Source: an uncultured Acidimicrobiales bacterium
GTDB taxonomy: Bacteria > Actinomycetota > Acidimicrobiia > Acidimicrobiales > SHLQ01
Length of the DNA stretch: 46,033 nt
Reading direction: 5' to 3'
Assembly (NCBI GenBank): GCA_938041035.1
Contig: CALHYX010000018.1
Location: 1 to 46,033, forward strand
The notes under the pieces are model-generated. The model searched no databases. It was not told where the DNA came from and saw nothing but the letters and a program-made list of their open reading frames with translations. Each line of letters begins with the position of its first letter. Positions within the stretch are counted from its first letter, which is position 1. Positions 15,579 to 23,656 of this stretch are shown here, piece by piece. The position numbers and the translations under genes were made by a program.

Positions 15579-16436
15579 TCAGTAGGTGTAGAAACCGCGT
15601 CCGGTCTTGCGGCCGAGCAGGCCGGCGGTGACCATGCGCTTGAGCAACGGCGGTGACGCGAAGAACGGCTCGGCGTATTCGGCGTACATCGCATCGCCCA
15701 CGTCGTTGATCACATCGAGCCCGATCAGGTCACACAGCTCGAGCGGGCCCATCGGGTGGGCGCATCCGAGCTTCATGCCGTTGTCGATGTCCTCGGCGGT
15801 CGATTCGCCGGCTTCGAGCATGCGGATACCGGCGATGAGGTACGGCACCAGCAACTTGTTGACGACGAAGCCGCCCTGGTCGGGAGCCCTCACCACCGTC
15901 TTGCCCAACCGCTCGGCGGCGAAGGTGGCCACCCGCTCGTAGGTGTCGTCACTGGTCAACAACGACGGGATGACCTCGACCAGCCTTTGCACCGGCGCCG
16001 GGTTGAAGAAGTGCATGCCGAGCACGGCTTCGGGGCGGGCGGTGGCCGCGGCGATCGACGCGATCGGGATCGATGAGGTGTTCGACGCGAGGATGGCCCC
16101 CGGCTTCGTGACCTCGTCGAGCGTGGTGAAGATCTCGTGCTTCACCGACTCGACCTCGACCACCGCTTCGATCACCAGGTCGCAGTCGGCCAGCGCCGAG
16201 AGGTCGGTGGCGAACTCGATGCGACCGAGCGCGGCCGCGTGAGCAGCCTCGTCGATCTTGCCCTTGTCGAGCGCACGGCCGAGGCTCTTTTCGATGCGGG
16301 CCTTACCGGCCTCGATCTGGGCGGCGTCGACTTCGACCAGGGTCACCGCACATTCGGCGGCGGCCATGAGTTCGACGATGCCCGAACCCATGGTTCCACC
16401 GCCGATGACGCCGACCGTTTCGATATCGGTGCTCAT
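15579..16436 (-). CDS. 3-hydroxybutyryl-CoA / 3-hydroxyacyl-CoA dehydrogenase
   Basis: 285 residues from ATG 16436, with GGGAGA as Shine-Dalgarno. The N-terminal Rossmann motif GVIGGGTMGSGI binds NAD(P); ASNTSS (117-122) and GMHFFNPAPVQ with His142 plus the nearby Glu154 form the catalytic His-Glu pair, and the C-terminal helical domain carries HPMGPLELCDLIGLDV, the dimer/substrate signature. It oxidises 3-hydroxyacyl-CoA to 3-ketoacyl-CoA in beta-oxidation or butyrate-type metabolism (single-domain Hbd/FadB2 type). It is 14 bp downstream of the cyclophilin gene on the same strand, so the two are probably cotranscribed though unrelated in role. Confidence 0.95.
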   Translation of the reverse strand: MSTDIETVGVIGGGTMGSGIVELMAAAECAVTLVEVDAAQIEAGKARIEKSLGRALDKGKIDEAAHAAALGRIEFATDLSALADCDLVIEAVVEVESVKHEIFTTLDEVTKPGAILASNTSSIPIASIAAATARPEAVLGMHFFNPAPVQRLVEVIPSLLTSDDTYERVATFAAERLGKTVVRAPDQGGFVVNKLLVPYLIAGIRMLEAGESTAEDIDNGMKLGCAHPMGPLELCDLIGLDVINDVGDAMYAEYAEPFFASPPLLKRMVTAGLLGRKTGRGFYTY

Positions 16437-16450
16437 GATTCTCCCGATGC

Positions 16451-17011
16451 TCAGTCGTCGTGCTCGGTGACGGTAATCGAGTTGATCACGACGTCGGTGA
16501 GCGGTCGGTCCTGGCGATTCGTCTCGACGTTCTGCATCGCCTCGACGACGTCGAGCCCGGCCACGACCTTGCCGAACAGCGAGTACTGCGGCGGAAGGCC
16601 GATGCCCGCGTTTCCACTGACGATGAAGAACTGGGAGCCGTTGGTGTTGGGCCCGGCATTCGCCATGGCGAGCGAACCGAGTTCGTAGCGGTTGGGCTTC
16701 GGTAGTTCGTCTTCGAACTTGTAGCCCGGGCCGCCGGTGCCGGTGCCGGTCGGGTCGCCGCCCTGGCACATGAAGCTGTTGATGATGCGGTGGAAGATGA
16801 TGCCTTCGTAGTAGTGGTAACGGGCGAGGACGACGAAGTTGTTGACCGTCTTGGGAGCCGCGGCTGCGTCGAGTGCGATGGTCATGGAACCGAGCGTGGT
16901 CTCCATCACCGCGGTGTAGCGCTTGCTCGGGTCGATGCACATCGGCGGCGGTGCATCGAAGCTGGTCATGCGGGGGCTGGAGCCGTCGGCTGCCGGGCAC
17001 TCGGTCGTCAT
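16451..17011 (-). CDS. Cyclophilin-type peptidyl-prolyl cis-trans isomerase
   Basis: 186 residues from ATG 17011 with GAGGA 6-7 nt upstream. After a short N-terminal extension (about 25 residues) the cyclophilin fold follows: MTIALDAAAAPKTVNNFV, FHRIINSFMCQGGDPTGTG, then MANAGPNTNGSQFFI, with the catalytic Arg of FHRI and the Phe and Gln of GSQFFI. It catalyses prolyl isomerisation in protein folding. There is no signal peptide, so it is cytoplasmic. Operon partner is the 3-hydroxyacyl-CoA dehydrogenase; the divergent neighbour is a 56-aa zinc-ribbon gene. Confidence 0.95.
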   Translation of the reverse strand: MTTECPAADGSSPRMTSFDAPPPMCIDPSKRYTAVMETTLGSMTIALDAAAAPKTVNNFVVLARYHYYEGIIFHRIINSFMCQGGDPTGTGTGGPGYKFEDELPKPNRYELGSLAMANAGPNTNGSQFFIVSGNAGIGLPPQYSLFGKVVAGLDVVEAMQNVETNRQDRPLTDVVINSITVTEHDD

Positions 17012-17164
17012 GTTCGTTCCTCATTGCGCCGATGAATCGGCGGGTAGATGGGCTGAGGCGACCACTTTGGCACAGGGCCGACCGGTTCTCGTGCCCAGAC
17101 GAACGCCGGGTGAGCGCACCGGGTTTGAGCTCGCGGTATGCACCACACCGCGATGGGGGTTCAC

Positions 17165-17170
17165 TATCGT
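17165..17170 (+). promoter_or_regulatory. Candidate -10 hexamer TATCGT, leaderless start at 17178
   Basis: TATCGT ends 7 nt before ATG 17178 of the small zinc-ribbon gene and is the best argument for that gene being transcribed on its own. Confidence 0.45.
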
Positions 17171-17177
17171 GCCGCGC

Positions 17178-17348
17178 ATGGCCCTTCCCACGGCTTCCCC
17201 GCTGATGTCGAATGCCCGCTCGCCGCGGTGGGTGTCGATGTTGTGCCCTCGTTGCGAAGTGACGTGGCGAGGAGCGCCGGGCACACCGTGTTGGTCGTGT
17301 GACCACGACGGCCAGGCCGCCACCCCGGCCACCACCGTCGTCGACTAG
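17178..17348 (+). CDS. 56-residue zinc-ribbon protein
   Basis: A short gene starting ATG 17178. Residues 21-43 hold two CxxC knuckles, Cys23/Cys26 (CPRC) and Cys38/Cys41 (CWSC), spaced by 11 residues, a zinc-ribbon or rubredoxin-like knot. The rest is Pro/Ala/Thr-rich. A TATCGT hexamer sits 7 nt upstream and the frame ends with TAG just before the convergent SGNH lipoprotein gene. It could be a nucleic-acid-binding or protein-binding adaptor. Small size makes proof by similarity hard, but the four well-spaced cysteines in a Cys-poor proteome make it likely real. Confidence 0.6.
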   Translation: MALPTASPLMSNARSPRWVSMLCPRCEVTWRGAPGTPCWSCDHDGQAATPATTVVD

Positions 17349-17362
17349 CTCCCGGACCGGCG

Positions 17363-18697
17363 TCAACCCCCCGGGATCACCACCTCGACGACTGCCTCGG
17401 CGATGGCCTCCTGGCCTTCGTGATTGGGATGCACGCAGTCGATCTCGGAGATCCACGTGTCATCGAGCGTGTCGCCCTTGGCGCAATAGGGATGGGTGCC
17501 ACCGAACAGATCGGCCACGAAGTCCCCGACCGGGCCGAGGATCTCCCCGGACCGCAGGGCGTCGGGCCCGAGGCCGTTGGGCGCACCGTGGCCGTCGAAC
17601 AGGGTGCGGAGGTCGACGATCAGCACCCGCTCCGGGTCGAGTTCGGCGACCTCGGTGATCGTCGCGTTCAAGCCGGCCAGCGCGTCGTCGAGAAAGGCCT
17701 TGAAGCATTCGCGTTCGCACCCATCGACACCCTGTGGGCTGGTCGCGGCGGGGTCGTAGTAGGTCGTGAAGATGATGGTCGAGTCGGTCTCGACGAGCAG
17801 GCGCTCCACGATCGAGCGGAGTTGGAAACCGAGGTTGCGCAGCTTCGGCGCCATGGCCGGTCCGTTCAGCTCGCCGCTGTCGGTCATCAGCTCCCACGGC
17901 CGGTCGAACCGGACGTCGTTGGCCCCGACGGTGATCGTGACATAGCCCGCGTTGGCTCGAACCGCCCATTCGACCTGGCTGTGTCTTTGATCGCCGCCGC
18001 TCGCATCGTCATCGGCGGGGAAGCCCCCCGTCACATCGACGGTCACCATCGCCTCCACGTCAGCGCCGCTGCAGGCGACGAGGGCGTGCCGACCCTCGAG
18101 GTTGAGCACGGCCCGTTGCCGCAGCGTCTCGAACACGAGGGCGGAGTAGGCCTCGTCCTCGGCGCGCCAGCAATCGTCGGTGCCGAGATAGTCGTCCCGG
18201 TCGCGGCCGTGGCCGGAGGCGACCGAGTCGCCGAGGCCGATGAGCGAGTTCGGCCGGGGGCGATAGCGGGCGATGAGCTGGATATCCGCCGAGGCGGTGA
18301 GCCCTTCGCTGTCGCGCACCTGCACGGTGGCCGGCCACACTCCCGGCGCCGCCGGTTTCCACACGATCGAGGTGATGCGCCCATCGGTGCGTTCGTACCG
18401 GGCTCCCGCCGGCAACGAGCCCAGGAGAATCACGGGATCATCGGCATCGTCGGTGGCCTCGATCGTCAGCTGGGTGACCTCGCCCACCACGGCGCGAAAC
18501 TCCGGTTCGACGTCGAGCTCCGGTGGTTGGTTGGGTGGCGATGTGGTCGGCGTCGCGACCGCGGTCGTGGTCTGCATCGACAGGCCCCCGACCCAGGCAC
18601 CGGAGCGATCCTCGGCGGCGGTGCTGCACGCGGCGAGAAGCACGACGGACGCGCCGAAGACCGTCGCGCCCACCAACCAGAGCCTCAGGAATCTCAT
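17363..18697 (-). CDS. SGNH/GDSL-family hydrolase lipoprotein
   Basis: 444 residues from ATG 18697. The lipobox is VLLAAC (Cys24). Residues about 60-145 are an Ig-like domain (putative Ig/cadherin type; VQVRDSEGLTASADIQL). The C-terminal 300 residues are an SGNH hydrolase: block I GLGDSVASG with nucleophile Ser158, block III VGAND (Asn260), and block V DCVHPNH with Asp420 and His423, so the catalytic residues are complete. Extra Cys pairs (for instance in CERECF) probably form disulfides outside the cell. It likely cleaves esters of lipids or cell-wall polysaccharides. It converges on the zinc-ribbon gene and diverges from the peroxiredoxin gene. Confidence 0.88.
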   Translation of the reverse strand: MRFLRLWLVGATVFGASVVLLAACSTAAEDRSGAWVGGLSMQTTTAVATPTTSPPNQPPELDVEPEFRAVVGEVTQLTIEATDDADDPVILLGSLPAGARYERTDGRITSIVWKPAAPGVWPATVQVRDSEGLTASADIQLIARYRPRPNSLIGLGDSVASGHGRDRDDYLGTDDCWRAEDEAYSALVFETLRQRAVLNLEGRHALVACSGADVEAMVTVDVTGGFPADDDASGGDQRHSQVEWAVRANAGYVTITVGANDVRFDRPWELMTDSGELNGPAMAPKLRNLGFQLRSIVERLLVETDSTIIFTTYYDPAATSPQGVDGCERECFKAFLDDALAGLNATITEVAELDPERVLIVDLRTLFDGHGAPNGLGPDALRSGEILGPVGDFVADLFGGTHPYCAKGDTLDDTWISEIDCVHPNHEGQEAIAEAVVEVVIPGG

Positions 18698-18706
18698 CGC
18701 CCCACC

Positions 18707-18712
18707 AGGATA
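18707..18712 (-). promoter_or_regulatory. Candidate -10 hexamer TATCCT of the SGNH lipoprotein gene
   Basis: TATCCT ends 9 nt before ATG 18697. A GGTGGGG run between them might instead act as a Shine-Dalgarno, so the leaderless reading is less certain here. Confidence 0.35.
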
Positions 18713-18850
18713 CGGATCGCGGCGGCGAACGTCGGCGGCAGCATCGACGGGAACATCGGACGTAAACCCGACTAAGTAGGTCGTGTTTTGCCCGACCGGC
18801 CCGTAGAGTCATGGCCATCTGACCGACATCCGCACCGAAAGGCAGCCACC

Positions 18851-19483
18851 ATGGCGATTCGACTGGGCGACGAGGCCCCGAACTTCACCGCACCGACCAC
18901 CGAGGGCGACATCACCTTCCACGACTGGAAGGCCGACTCATGGGCGGTGCTGTTCAGCCACCCCAAGGACTTCACCCCGGTGTGCACAACCGAGTTGGGC
19001 TACACCGCAAAGCTCAAAGGCGAGTTCGACAAGCGCAACGTCAAGGCGATCGGCCTGTCCGTGGATTCCGTCGACGACCACCACGCCTGGGCGGGTGACA
19101 TCGAGGCCACCCAGGGCACCGCGGTGAACTTCCCCATGATCGGCGACCCCGACCGCACCGTCGCCAACCTCTACGACATGATCCATCCCAACGCCGACAA
19201 CACCTCGACCGTCCGCTCGGTGTTCGTGATCGGCCCCGACAACGAGGTCAAGCTCACCCTCACCTATCCCGCGAGCACGGGCCGCAACTTCGACGAGGTG
19301 CTCCGGGTGATCGACTCCCTCCAGCTGACGGCCGAGAAGCAGTTGGCCACGCCGGTGAACTGGCAACCCGGCGACCGGGTCATCGTGTCCCCCAGCGTGT
19401 CCGACGACGAGGCCCGCGAACGCTTCGGCGACTTCGACGCCCCGCGGCCATACCTGCGTTACGTCGACGCTCCGACCGACTGA
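18851..19483 (+). CDS. 1-Cys peroxiredoxin (Prx6 type)
   Basis: 210 residues from ATG 18851, chosen for the GAAAGG Shine-Dalgarno 8 nt upstream and for matching the family's N-terminus (MAIRLGDEAPNFTAPTTEG). The peroxidatic Cys45 lies in DFTPVCTTELG with Thr42 before it, and it is the only cysteine in the protein, so it is a 1-Cys enzyme. The Prx6 C-terminal extension is present (LATPVNWQPGDRVIVSPSVSDDEA). It reduces hydrogen peroxide and lipid hydroperoxides; the reducing partner is not visible nearby. Upstream 150 bp contain no clear operator. It ends 3 bp before the convergent cyclase gene. Confidence 0.95.
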   Translation: MAIRLGDEAPNFTAPTTEGDITFHDWKADSWAVLFSHPKDFTPVCTTELGYTAKLKGEFDKRNVKAIGLSVDSVDDHHAWAGDIEATQGTAVNFPMIGDPDRTVANLYDMIHPNADNTSTVRSVFVIGPDNEVKLTLTYPASTGRNFDEVLRVIDSLQLTAEKQLATPVNWQPGDRVIVSPSVSDDEARERFGDFDAPRPYLRYVDAPTD

Positions 19484-19486
19484 GGA

Positions 19487-22400
19487 TCAGCTCTCCGGGT
19501 TGGCGCCGATCGCCGCACCGAAGGCGCGGCGCCAGCCCTCACCTTCGATTCCCATCGCCGCGAGCTCTTCCTCGGCCTGGCGGTACCGGCGCACGGCGGT
19601 CGGAAGGCCCAGCTGCTCGTGAGCCATGGCCTCCCCGAGCAGAAGGACGCCGCGGGCGAGTCGATCACCGCTCGGCGCGAGCACCTCACGGCACCGGCCG
19701 AACCACTCGTGGGCCACGGCCTCGTCGCCCTGGCGGACCGCCGAAAACGCCCGAGCCAGTGCGCCCCCGAATCGATCGAGGTACGTCGCCCGATCGTCGA
19801 CGGCGACCTCTTCGGCCAACGCGCTGGCGCGATCGGTGTCGCCGACGGCGACCGCGGCGAGCGCCAACGCCGAGAGCACCCCGGCATTGGGCGTACCCGG
19901 CGCACCGTCGGCCGCCAACTCGAGGGCGGCGAGGGCTTCGGTGGCCCGACCGCTCTGGAGCAGTGCCATCCCCACCGCGACCAGACCCTCGGACTGACCG
20001 ACGCGCGAGATCTCGCGCTCGCCTGCTCGCACCTCCTCAAGCATGGCGAGCGCAGCGTCGGGCTCGCCGACCGCGATCTTGCCCAGGGCGTGGGCGAGAT
20101 CGCCCACGTTGGCCAGTCCACCCCCGGTGAACTGACGGGGTTGACGAAGAATCGCCAACCCGTCGTCGACCCGACCCGCCCGGATCAGCGCCCGACCGTA
20201 GATGGCCCGCGTCTGGGTTCGACCGATCGGGTCCTCGAGGTCGCTGAAGATGGCGTGGGCTTCCTCGCCCCGGACGATGGCCGCCTCGGTCTGGCCACTC
20301 CAGAGCCGCAGCGACGCCTGAAGCGCGAGCATCATGCCCTCGCCCCAACGGTCACCGCGCTGGCGGGCCTCGCGCAGGGCTCGCAGCGCCAGGGCCTCGG
20401 ACTCCACAAAGTCGCCCTGGAACAGGCGGATGTACGCGAGCATGCCGCGCGACCAGGACTGACCGGGAGCGTGCCCGACTTCGCCGAACTGCTTCAACGC
20501 CCGCTGAATATGATCCTCGGCCTCGGTGGATGATCCGGTCACGAAGGCCAACCAGGCCAGGTTCTGATGCGCCGCCGCTTCCGCCAGCGGATCGCCATTG
20601 TCCCGAGCGAGCGCCAGACCGCGGTCCATCGTGGTACGAGCCCGGTCGTACTCACCACCGAGCACCTCGGCCAGGCCCATCGCCTGGATCGTCGCCGACA
20701 ACGACGTTGCGTCCGCCAGCCCTTCGAAGGCATCGACCGACTCCGCGTAGAGGATCAGCGCGCGATCGAAGTCGCCCGACCACTGCTCGATCTCGGCGAG
20801 CCGCAGCGTGCCTTCGGCCACCAGTGTGGGGTCGCCGTCCGCGTCCTCCAGCGCTTCGATCACATCGGCTCGAGCGGCGACCAGGTCGCGGAGCGCCGTG
20901 CTCGCCTCGGCGCGCCCGAGGAGCAGGCGGGGCCGCAGATCCGAGCGTTCCGCCGCTGCCAGTTCGAGCGCTCGGCTGTAGAGATCGCGGCTGACATCGT
21001 TGGCCTCGGCCAGCGCGGCTGCCGCGGCGGCCTCCGCGGTGTGGGTGATCGCCCGGTCGGCGAGGTCTTCGGGAAGACCCACGACCCCACCGAGTTCGTC
21101 GGCGTGCAGCAGCGCCTGGCGGTAGTGGTACGCCACCGTGGCCGCGTCGGACCGGTTCCCGGATCGCGACTCGATGAACGCAGCGACGCCGTAGTGGCTG
21201 AGCGACCGGTCGGTCTTGGTCAGCCGGCTGTACACCACGTCGCGAATCAGCTCGGATCGAAACGTCCACTCGTGTTCGTCGACCGACAACAGGTCGGCGA
21301 GCACCAGGGTGCGCAGCGGCTCGGTGACGTCATCGACCCCCCGTTTCTCCGCCGACATCATCTGCAAGGCCGCAACCGACCCCTGGCCACCGAGCACGGA
21401 CGCGTCTTCGAGCAGTCGGCGGGCCCCGTCCTCGAGCAGGTCGAGCCGAGCGGCGATCAGCCCGCGAAGGTTGCCCGGCAGCGCTCGACCGAGCTCGCCG
21501 CCGGCGTTGACCAGCGCGACCAACTCCTCGAGAAAGAAGGGATTGCCACCGGCCCGGCCGAGGAGTTCGCTGCGCTGTTCTGTCGACACGGTGTCGGGCA
21601 ACAACGAGTCGAGGAGTTCCTCGGCCGCCGTCTCGCCCAGCGGATCGATGGTCAGCTCGAAGGCGTTGTGGCGACCCGGCGCCGGCCGCCATCGTTCGCT
21701 CAACGTGTGGCGAGCGGTTGCCACGATCGTGAAGGGCAGTCGGCTCATGCGGCGCAGGAGCCCGTCGACCATGCGCAACACCACGTCGTCGGCCCAGTGC
21801 AGGTCGGTCAGGTGAAACACCACCGGCCGGGTCGCGGCGACGGCCTCGAGCACCATACGTACGCTGCGACCGGCCTCACCCTGGGCTCGGATAGGGTCGG
21901 CGCTCGACAACTCGGTTTCGTAGCCGAACAGATGCAACAAGCCGGTGGCGGTCCGTTCGACCTCGGCGGGATCGAGGATGGTGTCGGCCATCAACGCGGC
22001 CTGAGCCATCTTCTGTCGGGCGTCGGCTGCAGTCGTGTTCTCGTCGATGCCGATGAGCTTGCCGAACGCGTTGGCTATCGGAAACCAGGGGTTTGCCTCG
22101 CCGTAGGGCACGCACCGGCCGTTGAGCACTGCCGCCCCGTGATCGGCCCGCGTGATGCGGGCGGCTTCATCGGCCAATCGGGTCTTGCCGACCCCGGCCT
22201 CGCCGTTGAGCAGGATGAGGTGCGCACGACCGCGATCGATCGAGGCGTTCAGCGCGCCGACGACCAGGTTCAGCTCGCTGGACCGTCCGACCAGGGGGCC
22301 GTCCGATGTCGAGCGCTGTCCGGGCAGGCCAACGGGCTCGATCGCCCGATACACCTCGAGCGCTTCCTCCCGGCCGCGAATCGTCGCCGATCCGTGAGCC

Positions 22401-22957
22401 TCGAAACGGATCGAGGCACCGGCGGCTTCGTAGGTCTCGGGACCGACCAGCACGATGTCGGGCTCGGCCAGATCCTGGAGGCGCGACGCAATGTTCACCA
22501 CGTCGCCCATCGCGGTGTAGTCGCCATCGGCGTGGATCTCACCGACCAGGGCCTCGCCGGTGTTGACACCGATACGCATGCGGATATCGACGCCGGTCTC
22601 GGCTCGCACCTGTTCGAGCGATGTTTGCATTGCGAGCGCGGCGCGAACGGCCCGCTCGGCGTCGTCCTCGTGGGCGACGGGCGCGCCGAAGAGGGCCAGA
22701 AGTCCATCGCCCATCACCTTGTCGACCCGCCCACCGAAGCCGGTGATGTCGGCCGCCAACCGTTCGAACGCGCCGTCGACGAGTTGTTTCACCCGCTCGG
22801 GGTCCAGGCTTTCGGCCAGTCCGGTGAAGCCGACGAGGTCGCCGAACAACACGGTCAGGACGCGCCGTTCATCCTCTCGTTGGCCCAGCGCATGCCCACA
22901 CGACGAGCAGAATCGGGCGCCGGGCTCCACCGGGCTCGCGCATGCTGGGCAGTCCAC
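19487..22957 (-). CDS. Class IIIb adenylate/guanylate cyclase fused to AAA ATPase and TPR region
   Basis: 1156 residues from GTG 22957. Domain order: zinc ribbon (Cys3, Cys6, Cys17, Cys20); class III cyclase domain (about 32-205) with metal-binding Asp40 (FGDLVGFT) and Asp84 (GDG), substrate Lys80 and Thr148, and transition-state Asn155 and Arg159 (VNIASR); AAA-type ATPase with Walker A GEAGVGKT (252-259); then some 500 residues of TPR-like helices. The Lys/Thr pair marks subclass IIIb, whose founders respond to bicarbonate. All catalytic residues are present, so cAMP formation is likely. This layout is abundant in actinobacteria as a large one-protein signalling unit without DNA-binding domain. 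A long plus-strand open frame over it is only a shadow of codon bias. Confidence 0.93.
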   Translation of the reverse strand: MDCPACASPVEPGARFCSSCGHALGQREDERRVLTVLFGDLVGFTGLAESLDPERVKQLVDGAFERLAADITGFGGRVDKVMGDGLLALFGAPVAHEDDAERAVRAALAMQTSLEQVRAETGVDIRMRIGVNTGEALVGEIHADGDYTAMGDVVNIASRLQDLAEPDIVLVGPETYEAAGASIRFEAHGSATIRGREEALEVYRAIEPVGLPGQRSTSDGPLVGRSSELNLVVGALNASIDRGRAHLILLNGEAGVGKTRLADEAARITRADHGAAVLNGRCVPYGEANPWFPIANAFGKLIGIDENTTAADARQKMAQAALMADTILDPAEVERTATGLLHLFGYETELSSADPIRAQGEAGRSVRMVLEAVAATRPVVFHLTDLHWADDVVLRMVDGLLRRMSRLPFTIVATARHTLSERWRPAPGRHNAFELTIDPLGETAAEELLDSLLPDTVSTEQRSELLGRAGGNPFFLEELVALVNAGGELGRALPGNLRGLIAARLDLLEDGARRLLEDASVLGGQGSVAALQMMSAEKRGVDDVTEPLRTLVLADLLSVDEHEWTFRSELIRDVVYSRLTKTDRSLSHYGVAAFIESRSGNRSDAATVAYHYRQALLHADELGGVVGLPEDLADRAITHTAEAAAAAALAEANDVSRDLYSRALELAAAERSDLRPRLLLGRAEASTALRDLVAARADVIEALEDADGDPTLVAEGTLRLAEIEQWSGDFDRALILYAESVDAFEGLADATSLSATIQAMGLAEVLGGEYDRARTTMDRGLALARDNGDPLAEAAAHQNLAWLAFVTGSSTEAEDHIQRALKQFGEVGHAPGQSWSRGMLAYIRLFQGDFVESEALALRALREARQRGDRWGEGMMLALQASLRLWSGQTEAAIVRGEEAHAIFSDLEDPIGRTQTRAIYGRALIRAGRVDDGLAILRQPRQFTGGGLANVGDLAHALGKIAVGEPDAALAMLEEVRAGEREISRVGQSEGLVAVGMALLQSGRATEALAALELAADGAPGTPNAGVLSALALAAVAVGDTDRASALAEEVAVDDRATYLDRFGGALARAFSAVRQGDEAVAHEWFGRCREVLAPSGDRLARGVLLLGEAMAHEQLGLPTAVRRYRQAEEELAAMGIEGEGWRRAFGAAIGANPES

Positions 22958-22963
22958 CCGGCC

Positions 22964-22969
22964 AGCCTA
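22964..22969 (-). promoter_or_regulatory. Candidate -10 hexamer TAGGCT of the cyclase-ATPase gene
   Basis: TAGGCT ends 6 nt before GTG 22957, with no Shine-Dalgarno between. Confidence 0.5.
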
Positions 22970-23047
22970 GATCGAGAACGCCGATCGGTGGTCGTCGAAA
23001 AAGGTACCCGCGCTCGAAGACGGCGGGTTCGCGCTCTGTTCGACCGC

Positions 23048-23329
23048 CTACGAGCGGTTCTGGCGCAGACCTTCGGCCCAGCTGCTGCGATCCGGCGGGC
23101 TGAGCAGCGCGGCTGCTTCCTGGGCGACGACCTCGGGCGGCGGCGATTCGCCGCGCATGGCGTATCCGGGGATCTCGATGCCGAACGCATCGCCGGCGTC
23201 AAAGGCCCCGGACGAGTCGGTCAGATCCACGACCGGCGGAACCCGTGGGTCGCGCAGCTCGATCGGTTCTACCGGCTGGGTGAGGTCCAACCCTTTCGGT
23301 TGGGTCTTGTCATGTCTCCATCGGCGCAT
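23048..23329 (-). CDS. Hypothetical 93-residue acidic protein
   Basis: ATG 23329 to TAG 23048. The basic start (MRRWRHDKTQPKG) turns into an acidic, Pro-rich chain with DLTQPVEPIELRDPRVPP, DLTDSSGAFDAGDAFGIEIPGY and VVAQEAAALLSPPDRSS. No motif, signal or membrane helix. GC at third position is clearly coding and better than in the opposite frame. A TACGGT hexamer ends 5 nt upstream, hinting at a leaderless start. It lies just upstream of the cyclase gene on the same strand. I cannot assign a family. Confidence 0.5.
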   Translation of the reverse strand: MRRWRHDKTQPKGLDLTQPVEPIELRDPRVPPVVDLTDSSGAFDAGDAFGIEIPGYAMRGESPPPEVVAQEAAALLSPPDRSSWAEGLRQNRS

Positions 23330-23334
23330 ACCCA

Positions 23335-23340
23335 ACCGTA
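23335..23340 (-). promoter_or_regulatory. Candidate -10 hexamer TACGGT of the 93-aa hypothetical gene
   Basis: TACGGT ends 5 nt before ATG 23329, the shortest gap of the series; identical to the hexamer before hemE. Confidence 0.35.
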
Positions 23341-23656
23341 GGTTCGGGGCACCGCTGACCGCATGGGCCATTCAGCCCATTTCGCTCAAGTTCAGTGCCC
23401 TCGGTGGTTCGCCGCGCCGCCGACATCGTCGTCGGGGTTCTCAGGGGAGAGTCAGGGTGATCCCCCATTCCCGTCGGCTTCGGGGCCTGACATCGTGGAT
23501 TCAACAAGAGCCAATCTTCATCTTTCCAGCCCTTCCAGCCTCTTTCCCAACCTTTGGAGGAGGCTTCTCCACCAAAAGGTGGAAATCGAGAATCCCCCTC
23601 GCCGAATCGCCGACCGGTAGTTAGCGTGACGGTACAAGTCCCCACGAGGAGCACAC
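23341..23656. other. Intergenic region upstream of the ABC transporter, no gene seen
   Basis: About 316 bp between the divergent 93-aa gene and the ABC ATPase. It is less GC-rich than its surroundings and pyrimidine-rich on the plus strand around 23516-23550 (repeated ttccagcc). It holds an imperfect hairpin (23551-23579) and a candidate TAGCGT hexamer (23622-23627) about 30 nt before the ABC start. Frames across it have poor protein character. Confidence 0.6.
23551..23579 (+). promoter_or_regulatory. Imperfect inverted repeat upstream of the ABC transporter operon
   Basis: Left arm CCTTTGGAGGAG pairs with right arm CTCCACCAAAAGG with one bulge and one mismatch, around a short GCTT loop. It is about 80 bp before the GTG start of the ATPase and about 45 bp before the candidate -10. 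It could be an operator or a leader hairpin; no T-run follows, so it is not an intrinsic terminator. Confidence 0.4.

Noticed and set aside
20567..23341. 924-codon open frame on the plus strand
   Set aside because: It lies wholly antisense to the cyclase-ATPase gene, whose catalytic motifs are intact; the frame arises from the high-GC codon bias and has no recognisable domain.
23157..23624. 155-codon plus-strand frame in front of the ABC transporter
   Set aside because: Crosses a pyrimidine-rich region, poor composition, no motif, and overlaps the more convincing minus-strand 93-aa gene.
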